Part shown: piece by piece, positions 1 to 7,094 of the stretch
Layout: each line of letters begins with the position of its first letter
How positions within the stretch are numbered: position 1 is the first letter of the stretch
Assembly (NCBI GenBank): GCA_037176905.1
Contig: JBBBWG010007646.1
Coordinates: 1-20,109 of the forward strand
Length of the DNA stretch: 20,109 nt
Source of the DNA: Azolla pinnata
Taxonomy: Eukaryota; Streptophyta; Polypodiopsida; Salviniales; Salviniaceae
Direction of reading: 5' to 3'
Position numbers and translations under genes: made by a program
The notes under the pieces: generated by a model
The model's input: the letters and a program-made list of their open reading frames with translations, nothing else
The model's database searches: none
What the model was told of the DNA's origin: nothing

Positions 1-45
1 TCTGATCTGATCTGATCTGATCTGATCTGGTCTGGTCTGGTCTGA
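1..45. repeat. TCTGA/TCTGG pentanucleotide microsatellite
   Basis: The window opens with five TCTGA-type units in tandem that turn into TCTGG units and then decay into GAGCTGATG. The array may extend left of the window. No coding role is visible. It is the first of many simple repeats ahead of the receptor kinase gene. Confidence 0.9.
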
Positions 46-165
46 GCTGATGTGATGCGAGGGAGAAGAAGCAGCAGCAGGGTTTTCTCGTGTTAGGGTT
101 TTCGCCATAGCTGAGCTTTGATTTGATCCATGCCCACATTCCTCCCTTTGATCCGAGGGAGAAAC

Positions 166-296
166 CATGGCTGCTGCTGCTGCTGCTGCTGCTCCGCAGA
201 GAAGAAGAAGAAGAAGAAGACGAAGACGAAGAAGAAGACGAAGAAGACGAAGAAGACAAAGAAGAAGACAAAGAAGAAGGGAAGAAGGAAGGAAGA
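166..296. repeat. CTG run followed by a long GAA/GAC purine tract
   Basis: A CCATGG site leads into eight CTG units, then about 100 bases of almost pure purine with scattered cytosines (GAAGAAGAC-type units). Read from the ATG at 167 it gives an alanine run followed by an arginine run. This is low-complexity sequence, not a recognisable protein. It lies on the coding strand of the downstream receptor kinase, about 0.9 kb before its start codon, so it is either promoter-distal DNA or an early part of a long 5' leader. Confidence 0.85.
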
Positions 297-636
297 AGTG
301 CGCTGGCTATGGCGTGGAAGCTAATGGAATGATGAAGGGCCCTTTCCTCCGTCCGTCGGAGCTGCTTCCTTTTTGTTTTCTAGGTCCGAGCTGCTCCTTC
401 CGCCATCGCTGTCTCTGTCAGCAGCTCTGCAGGTTCCATGGCGGAGGAGGAGGAGGAGGAGAAAAAGAAGAGACGGTGTGTGTGTGGTGGTTGTTGGGCG
501 GCGTGCGTGTGCTGTTTGTTTGTTGCGCTGCTCGCCATAGCTGCAGAGCAGAGGATTCAAACATTCCCTTGGGAATTCGGTGCTTTGCTTTGCTTGCTTG
601 CTGCAGAGGAGCTCTGAAGGAAGGGGAGAGAGATGG

Positions 637-668
637 AGGCGATGGCGATGGCGATGGCGATGGCGATG
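637..668 (+). repeat. GGCGAT hexanucleotide array, copy 1
   Basis: About five tandem GGCGAT units. The same unit recurs at 858-882, and its exact reverse complement (ATCGCC) recurs at 1077-1108 and again within the first 90 bases of the receptor kinase coding sequence. If transcription begins upstream of it, the two orientations could pair in the leader RNA. Confidence 0.9.
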
Positions 669-810
669 CAGAGGACAGAATCTGTCAGTGTACTTTGTGG
701 TCGGCGACGCAGAGGAATCAGGGCGCAGAGAAAAAGGGGGAAGGCGGAGGAGGAGCAGCGGAAAGCAGAAGAGGAAGACGACGACGGAGCAGACGAAGCA
801 GAGAGCCGCC

Positions 811-837
811 ATGGAAGCTGCAAGTTGGGGTAGTTAG
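811..837 (+). other. Possible uORF of eight codons in a strong Kozak context
   Basis: GCCGCCATGG starts an eight-codon frame (MEAASWGS) ending in TAG, 333 bases before the receptor kinase ATG. The start context is as good as that of the main ORF. Whether it is in the mRNA depends on an unknown transcription start site. The context could also be a by-product of the CCATGG-rich repeats in this region. Confidence 0.3.
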
Positions 838-857
838 AGGGAAGCTGCAGAGAGGAG

Positions 858-882
858 GCGATGGCGATGGCGATGGCGATGG
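858..882 (+). repeat. GGCGAT hexanucleotide array, copy 2
   Basis: Four tandem GGCGAT units in the same orientation as 637-668. They lie 27 bases before a long CT microsatellite and are complementary to the ATCGCC array at 1077-1108. Confidence 0.9.
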
Positions 883-908
883 TGGGCGATTCTCTGTGTG
901 TCCGCGTT

Positions 909-926
909 CTCTCTCTCTCTCTCCCT

Positions 927-961
<35 letters not shown>
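909..961. repeat. CT dinucleotide run
   Basis: An uninterrupted pyrimidine stretch of CT repeats with a few CCCTCTC units. Pyrimidine-rich CT runs are common around plant transcription starts and in 5' leaders. It ends at a CTGCAGCCGCCATGG segment. Confidence 0.9.
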
Positions 962-962
<1 letters not shown>

Positions 963-971
963 GCAGCCGCC

Positions 972-998
972 ATGGCGATGGCTTCTCCAAAACCCTAA
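972..998 (+). other. Possible second uORF (MAMASPKP)
   Basis: GCCGCCATGG at 972 opens an eight-codon frame that ends at the TAA contained in the first AAACCCTAA telo-box. It lies 171 bases before the main start codon. The start context is strong. If the transcript includes it, scanning ribosomes would meet it before the receptor kinase ATG. Confidence 0.35.
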
Positions 999-1035
999 AA
1001 CCCTGAAACCCTAAAACCCCTGAAACCCTAAAACC
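989..1035 (+). promoter_or_regulatory. Telo-box cluster upstream of the receptor kinase
   Basis: Five AAACCC units, mostly AAACCCTAA or AAACCCTGA, lie in 47 bases and end 135 bases before the ATG. Telo-boxes are known plant promoter elements bound by telomere-repeat-binding and Polycomb-recruiting factors, often near transcription starts. Here the cluster is sandwiched between two CT runs, suggesting core-promoter or leader DNA. Function is inferred from the motif only. Confidence 0.6.
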
Positions 1036-1054
1036 TTCCGCTTCTCTCCCTCAA

Positions 1055-1076
1055 CCTCTCTCTCTCTCTCTCTCTC
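1055..1076. repeat. CT dinucleotide run next to the start region
   Basis: Eleven CT units immediately precede the ATCGCC hexamer array. Probably 5' leader sequence of the receptor kinase. Confidence 0.85.
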
Positions 1077-1108
1077 GCCATCGCCATCGCCATCGCCATC
1101 GCCATCGT
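1077..1108 (-). repeat. ATCGCC hexamer array, inverted relative to 637-668
   Basis: Five tandem GCCATC units, i.e. the reverse complement of the GGCGAT arrays at 637-668 and 858-882. It ends about 60 bases before the receptor kinase start codon. More GCCATC units appear in the signal peptide coding sequence just downstream. Confidence 0.9.
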
Positions 1109-1169
1109 CTTCTCCAACTCCCCCCTGCCTGCCATTTGGCAGCAGCTGCAGCAGCAGAGAAGACTCGCC

Positions 1170-4100
1170 ATGGCCGCCCTCCTCATCCTCCTCCTCACCA
1201 CCATCGCCATCGCCTCTGCTTCTGCTTCTGCTTCTGCCATCGCCATCGCCAGCAGCAGCACCATCCACGACGAGATGCAGGCGCTGCTGGAGCTCAAGGC
1301 GAGCTTGGAGGATCCCATGGGCAACCTCGACGGCTGGAGAGTGCAGCTGAGGCCGCATCAGAGCTCTGGCGCTGGCGCTGGCTATGGCGACGGCGGAGGA
1401 AGCAACGCAACGGAAGAAGCCCCGGAAGCCGGAGCTCACGGCACAGCCATGGTGATCAACTACACAGCGAGCCCCTGCGCGTGGAACGGAGTCCTCTGCA
1501 GAAGAAGCACAGGAGGAGGAGGAGGAGGAGGAAGAAGAAGCCATAGCCAGAAGAGCCAGGAGAGCCATGGCTATGGCGACGGAGAGCTTGCTGTCATCTC
1601 CCTCGACCTCTCCGCCATGAACCTGTCGGGCACCATCTCCGCGGCGGCGATCCGAAGCCTGCGCAGGCTCGAGAGCTTCGCCATAGCCAGCAACAACATC
1701 ACAGGGAGGCTCCCCGCGGCAGAGCTCCTCTTCTCCATCTCCAGCCTCCTCTACCTCAACGTCTCCAACAACCTGCTCTCAGGGGAGCTTCTTCTGCTCC
1801 ATAGCCATAGCCATAGCCATGGCGATGGCGCGGAGAGGAATCGCAGCGATTCCCCGCTGCAGGTCCTCGACGCCTACAACAACAACCTCCATGGCCAGCT
1901 CCCCGAGGAGCTCGCGAGCTCCTCGACCTTCCCCGAGCTGCGCCATCTCCACCTCGGCGGGAACTACTTCAACGGCTCCATCCCTGCGCAGATGGGATCG
2001 ATGCAGAGCTTGGAATACCTGGCGCTCTCGGGGAACTCGCTGAGCGGCGAGATTCCGCCGGGGATCGGGGGGCTCGCGAAGCTCCGCGAGCTCTACCTCG
2101 GCTACTACAACGAGTTCGAGGGCGGGATCCCTTCCTCCTTGGGGGAGCTCGCGGAGCTCGAGGTCCTGGATATGGCGGAATGCGGCCTCGAGGGCCCCAT
2201 CCCCGCGGAGCTCTTCCGCAACCTCCCCCGCCTTCGATCCCTCTTCCTCTTCACCAATTCGCTGTCGGGCCCGATCCCCGCCATCTCCTCCCCGAGGCTG
2301 CAGCTCCTCGACCTCTCCAACAACCTGCTGTCGGGCCCGATCCCCGCTTCGATCGGCTCCCTCGCGGGCCTCGAGCTGCTCCACCTCTTCCGCAATCGCA
2401 TCGGCGGAAGCATCCCCGGCTCCGTTGCTAGCTTGCCCTCGCTGCGCGTGCTCTCGCTGTGGGAGAATCGCATCGGCGGGAGCGTTCCCCGGCAGCTCGG
2501 ATCGGCGAATCGGAACCTCGTTTACGTCGATCTCTCCTCCAACCTCCTCGCGGGGGCGGTGCCCCCGGGGATCTGCGCGGGGGGCGAGCTGCGGGCCCTC
2601 ATCCTCTTCGGCAACAGCTTCCGCGGGCCCCTCCCCGAGAGCCTCTCCTCGCGATGCTCGCGGCTGCAGCGGCTCCGCGTCGGCCGCAACCGGCTCTCGG
2701 GCTCGATCCCCGCGCGATTGCTGGAGCTCCCCCGCCTGCAGACGATCGAGATGCAGTCGAACGAGCTCCGCGGATCGATCCCCGCCGCAGCCGCAGCCGC
2801 AGCCGGATCGCTGGGCAGGCTCGACTTGTCCCGCAACCTCCTCGAGGGCGCGATTCCAGCGTCGATCGGCAGCCTCCCGGCGCTGGAGTCGCTGCTCCTC
2901 GGCGGCAACAAGCTCGGCGGAAGCCTCCCCCGCGAGCTCGGCTCCCTGCGCCGCCTCTCGAAGCTCGACCTCAGCTCCAACAGGATCGAGGGCCCGATCC
3001 CCGCGGAGCTCGCGTCGTGCTCCTCCCTCACCTCCCTCGATCTCAGCTCGAATCGGCTCCGCGGATCGATCCCCCCGCAGCTCCGCGACCTCCCCGTCCT
3101 CGACTTCCTCAACCTCTCGCGCAACCGCCTCGCCGGCCCCATCCCTTCGTCGCTGCAGCAGATGCAGACCCTCACCGCCGCCGATTTCTCCTACAACAAC
3201 CTCTCGGGGCCCATCCCCGCCGGCGGGCAGTTTGCGGCGCTCAACGCGAGCTCCTTCGTGGGCAATCCGGGGCTCTGCGGAGCCCCGCTCCTCCCCGATT
3301 CTCCCTGCAACAACGACAGCAGCAGCAGCAGCAGCAATGGCGGCATCAACCACAATGGCGGCGATGCTTCGATCGCAAGCAGAACAAGTAGACGAGGGAC
3401 CGAGATCGTCTACTGGGCGGTGGTCGGCCTAATGTCGGCTCTCACCTTCTCGGTGCTGCTCGCCTCCATCTTCTACTACTACCTCACCCATGGCATGCTG
3501 CTTCGCAGCTTCATCGGCTTCTCCGTCGGCAGCTGCTCCAGGGCCTCCTCTTCCTCTTCCTCCTCCTCCACCTCCTCCTCCACCTCCTCGCCGCCATGGA
3601 AGCTTGTGGCATTCCAGAAGGTGGACTTTGGAGCTAGCCATGTCCAAGCATGCTTGACGGAGGAGAATGTGATCGGCAAAGGCAGGTCGGGAACAGTGTA
3701 CAGGTGCAAGACGCCGTCGGGCTATGTCGCCGTGAAGAAGCTGCCCCCCATCACCACCACCACCATAGCCAGATCTGGCAAGAAGAGCTCTAGCAAGAAG
3801 AAGACGAAGAAGATGAAGATGAAGATGAAGATTAAGCCAGGAGGAGGAGGAGGAGGAGGAGGAGGAGATCATGGTGGTGCGGCTATGGCGGCGGAAGCTA
3901 TGGCTATGGCTATGGCTAGCTCCTCCTCCTCCTCCTCCTCCTCCTCTTCCAGGGATGAAGATGATGACCATGGCTTCAGCGCAGAGATCGAGACGCTGGG
4001 CAAGATCAGGCACCGGAACATCGTGAAGTTGCTCGGATTCTGCTCCTCCGGGGGCAAAGCCAACAACAACACCAACAACAACACCAACAACAACTTCCTG

Positions 4101-5743
4101 GTCTATGAATTCATGCCCAATGGAAGCTTGGGAGAGCTCCTCCATGGCCCCAAAGCTGGCTCCGCCCTCGACTGGGCCCTCAGGTACAAGATCGCGCTCG
4201 AAGCTGCCCATGGCCTCAGATACCTCCACCACGATTGCTCCCCTCGGATCGTTCACCGCGACGTCAAGTCCAAGAACATCCTCCTCGATTCCAGCTTCGA
4301 AGCGCATGTTGCTGACTTTGGGCTCGCCAAGGTGCTCCACGACAATACCCGCTCGGGCCTCGGCGACAAGGGCCTCGAATCCATGACCTCCGTCGCTGGC
4401 TCGTATGGCTACATCGCACCAGGTAAAAATCTCACGAAAACTCCTGTCGAAACTGTTCGAATCGTGTAAGATATCAGCAGGTAGCAGTAGTGGGTAGGCT
4501 GATCCGATCGATCACACATGGCATTTCTCTCGCGGAGAATGCGGCATCCTTCTCAGTCATGGAATCGATTTCATGCATTTGGACATGGGCATTTCTCAGA
4601 GAAAATCAACGGGTTAAGGGAATCGATTTCATCATGCATTGGACATGGGCATTTCTCAGAGAAAATCAACAGGTTAAGGGAATCGATTTCATCATGCATT
4701 GGACATAGGCACTTCTCAGAGAAAATCAACAGGAAAGGGAATCGATTTCATCATGCATTGGACATTGGCATTTCTCAGAGAAATCAACAGATTAATGGCG
4801 TTTCTCAGAAAAATCAACAGGTTAAGGGAATCGATTTCATGCATCGGCATTTCTCAGAGAAAATCATCAGTTTAGGTTAGTGAATTTGATGTGCACACGA
4901 TCGTTTGATCGATCGATCGTGGAATCGACAGGCAGCACCATGTATCTATCTTCCCCATGGATCGACAAGGCTTGCTTCTGCTGATTCTTACAGTGCTGAG
5001 TGGGGTGTTTTGTGGTGCTGTTGTTTCTAGAGTACGTGTACACGCTGACGGTGGACGAGAAGAGCGACATCTACAGCTTCGGAACCGTGCTCCTGGAGCT
5101 GATGACAGGGAGGAGGCCTGTGGAGCCCGAGTTTGGCGAAGAAGGCGCGAACCTGGTGCAGTGGGTGCGAAGCAAGGTGAAGAGCGTGGGGAGGCAAGAT
5201 CGCCATGGCATGCTGCAGGTCATCGATTCGATCCTCGATCCTCGATTAGCACCTGCACTTCTATCAGAGGAAGCTCTTCAGCAGCAGCAGCAGCAGCAGC
5301 AGCATCATCATCACCAGCATCAGCATCAGCATCAGCAGCTCCAGCAAAAGCATCAGCAGCATCAGCAGCTTCAGCAACAGCAAGCTCTTGTGCTCCTCCA
5401 CGTCGCCCTCCGATGCGTTTCCGATCTTCCTGCGCAGCGCCCCTCCATGAACGAAGTCGTCCAAATCCTGTCGGATCATTCGCCCAACGAATCGAGCGCT
5501 GCTTCTTCCGCGAGATCTTGGAGGAACATGGGCTCTCACTGCATCACTGCCGATGCTATCAGCAGCTCTCAGCCCCCGCCATGTCCACCCTCTTCTTCGA
5601 CCCTTCATCATCTGCGCTCCACGAGCACGAGCAGCAGCACTGATCTCGATGCGATCCATTCCGCCAAGTCCACCGATGCCCTGCTCGGCAGCTCTTCTCC
5701 GACTAACCCTCCAGCGGATTCCTTCTTTTCCACTCACATCTGA
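1170..5743 (+). CDS. CLAVATA1/BAM-type leucine-rich-repeat receptor kinase (exons 1170-4422 and 5031-5743)
   Basis: Predicted 1321-aa plasma-membrane receptor kinase, likely perceiving CLE-type peptides as CLV1/BAM proteins do. Seen: signal peptide (1-28); LRR cap with Cys pair PCAWNGVLC (102-110); about 22 LRRs (143-682); closing Cys cap (702-713); transmembrane helix (about 745-773). The kinase has glycine loop GKGRSG (836-841), Lys856, Glu939, HRDVKSKN (1029-1036), DFG (1049-1051), YIAPEY (1081-1086) and Arg1221, so it looks active and of the RD class. Motifs such as [12 protein letters not shown] and [12 protein letters not shown] place it with CLV1/BAM. The start ATG has context GCCATGG. 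The intron (GTAAAA to TTCTAG) splits the Glu of YIAPEY; reading through it stops at 4467-4469. The length exceeds the usual 1000 aa because of insertions: Gly/His/Ser loops at 62-138, HSHSHSHG at 211-218, a Ser-rich juxtamembrane region (791-807), a Lys/Gly/Ala-Met/Ser insert (860-934) between Lys856 and helix C, and Gln/His at 1168-1202. Confidence 0.93.
1797..1826 (+). repeat. CCATAG / ATGGCG hexamer run inside the LRR coding sequence
   Basis: Three CCATAG units followed by CCATGGCGATGGCG lie inside the receptor exon and encode the [11 protein letters not shown] loop between LRR 3 and LRR 4. The units belong to the same hexamer family seen in the 5' leader. The frame is kept because the unit length is a multiple of three. 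Confidence 0.85.
3747..3971 (+). repeat. Composite microsatellite within the kinase-coding region
   Basis: Runs of AAG/ATG, GGA, GGCTAT and TCC succeed one another and encode a Lys/Met, Gly, Ala-Met and Ser insert of about 75 residues. It sits between the beta-3 lysine and the helix-C glutamate of the kinase, where CLV1/BAM proteins usually have some 15 residues. No stop or frameshift is present, and conserved kinase sequence resumes at [17 protein letters not shown]. Confidence 0.85.
4561..4880 (+). repeat. 60-bp minisatellite in the receptor kinase intron
   Basis: The 608-bp intron (4423-5030) contains a tandem array of a 60-bp unit with core GGAATCGATTTCATCATGCA followed by TTGGACATGGGCATTTCTCA and AGAAAATCAACAGGTTAAGG. 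The first three units (4561, 4621, 4681) keep near-exact 60-bp spacing with few substitutions. From 4740 on, the units are shortened and rearranged, with partial copies to 4880. A degenerate half-unit may precede it at 4518. One frame through the array is open from 4518 to 4880, but it has no family resemblance and is treated as intronic. Confidence 0.9.
5278..5394 (+). repeat. CAG/CAT/CAC trinucleotide repeat in exon 2 of the receptor kinase
   Basis: CAG repeats followed by mixed CAT, CAC and CAG codons encode residues 1168-1202, a Gln/His tract placed between DPRL and the helix [11 protein letters not shown] in the kinase C-lobe. The frame is preserved, and the conserved [12 protein letters not shown] follows. 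Confidence 0.9.
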
Positions 5744-5952
5744 TTCCTTTTCCCTACAGCGCTTTCCGATGCTGCCGATCCGACAGTCTTGATCCTGTGT
5801 GATTTCGATCCGGTCCGAAGGAAAAACCCCATCACGAAACAGAAGGTTCCATGCGCTGAGCTGCTCTTTGCAGGTCTTCCTTGTTCACCGTCACCACGGC
5901 TTTCGATGCTCCTATATACGTGATGTTCTATACATTAACAGTTACAATCCTG

Positions 5953-5958
5953 AATAAA
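5953..5958 (+). terminator. Candidate poly(A) signal of the receptor kinase
   Basis: An AATAAA hexamer 210 bases past the stop codon on the coding strand. Plant polyadenylation signals are loose, so this is only a candidate. Confidence 0.3.
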
Positions 5959-6047
5959 CACCTCATAGTAGCAATTCAAACCTCACCTCCTCCACACAAG
6001 TTTGTTTTTTCGTCTGTTTCCTGCGCCAGCAACTTCGTGATTCAGCA

Positions 6048-6123
6048 ACTTCCCATCTCTTAAGTATTATTTATCTCCATGAATCACTTCCCATCTCTAA
6101 AGTATTATTTATCTCCAAGAATT
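6048..6123. repeat. 38-bp tandem duplication
   Basis: Two adjacent copies (6048-6085 and 6086-6123) share ACTTCCCATCTCT and AAGTATTATTTATCTCCA with only a few differences. A simple local duplication downstream of the receptor kinase. Confidence 0.85.
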
Positions 6124-7094
6124 TCGCAACCTTTTGCTCATTGAAGATACATATAGATATTGGAGGAAGTTTTCTCAGGATATGAACACAAACAAATGAG
6201 TGCATCAGTCACAAAATTGTTGTTACTGTTTCCACAAAGTCTCAAAGCTGAATGAAGGATTCTAGGCAGGCTCTTAAACCCTAAAAACTATCAAGTAAAG
6301 AGCACCCTAACATTAATCCGATTCCAAAACATGAGCAGCTCTCATTTCTGTTCGCGAAGGAAAGTAAAGAAATACTTATGGGCATTCACCATCTCTTCAG
6401 AATGAATTGGAAATCACTGCATTCACTTGCTAAAGATTGGATATATACAATGGGAAACCTGCAATGGCAAAGCACTTCAAAGGAAATACACATGAAATTT
6501 ATCGAACTTTTGTAAGCACATATATGTGGTGTTCTAAGCAAGATTTCACCTGTTCTGAACAAAATCCGCTGAAGCACTCAAAATCGAGCAATTCGCCATA
6601 TAACAGCTGCAATAATGGAGAAACGACAAACGGGTTTTTCTGACCAGTATCAGCTTGTTTTTCCGACCTACCTATTTTCGACTCCAAAGCATACTGCACA
6701 ACTTACCATTATCACAGAAACATCGAATGTCAATGAACAAGTTCTTATGGACTCGATGCGCTAGTTCAAAGCATATGAGCCCTGGTCTCTGTCTGACAAT
6801 TTGTACAGCTCAAGGATCGAGCACACACTGACAAAGTCATGCTAGTATTTATACAAGACTATTTTGAGCACATGCAAATCAGGATTCGAGGTGCGTCAAT
6901 CTGAATCAAAATTATTTGCATTGATATGTATGAAAGGTTTACATTCTTTTGTATTGGGTAAACAGAATCTTGCCATCACTTAGATACAAAAATGAACAGA
7001 AAAAAATCTCGAAACAATAGCTGGTTTACATTCAGAAGCAGCACTAGTATGCTTTGTCCGCACTGCCCTACACCTCAAGCCGAAGCAAAAGTAA

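Larger units (their letters stand above)
5744..7094. other. Intergenic region between convergent genes
   Basis: AT-rich DNA between the 3' ends of the receptor kinase (+) and the DUF455 gene (-). It should hold both 3' UTRs. An AATAAA at 5953-5958, 210 bases after the receptor kinase stop codon, is a plausible poly(A) signal. A telo-box-like AAACCCTAAAA at 6277-6287 and short ORFs at 6386-6699 match nothing I recognise. Confidence 0.6.

Noticed and set aside
167-1006. A 279-codon open frame upstream of the receptor kinase, starting with Ala and Arg runs
   Set aside because: It is a direct translation of microsatellites (CTG, GAA, GGCGAT, CT) with no recognisable domain. It overlaps a probable promoter or leader, and the other frames there are equally open.
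1779-3353. A 524-codon open frame antisense to the LRR region
   Set aside because: GC-rich LRR codons leave few stops on the opposite strand. Its composition is Glu/Arg/Ala repeats mirroring the LRR periodicity, and no family matches.
2425-3432. A 335-codon + strand frame overlapping the LRR exon
   Set aside because: It is an Arg/Ser/Pro-rich out-of-frame reading of the LRR sequence. The LRR frame itself has clear motifs.
3429-4340. A 303-codon antisense frame over the kinase-coding region
   Set aside because: Shadow of the sense kinase frame, dominated by translated microsatellites. No conserved domain.
4423-4469. The receptor kinase ending at 4469 as a truncated or broken kinase
   Set aside because: A clean GT-AG intron at 4423-5030 restores the YIAPEY motif exactly, and the rest of the kinase follows in frame at 5031.
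4518-4880. A 120-codon open frame through the intronic 60-bp repeats
   Set aside because: The 60-bp period leaves one frame without stops by arithmetic. It lies wholly inside the intron, is not in phase with the receptor reading frame and resembles nothing known.
4561-4880. CRISPR-like regularly spaced repeat
   Set aside because: The units are head-to-tail with no unique spacers, and the host is a plant nuclear gene. It is an ordinary minisatellite.
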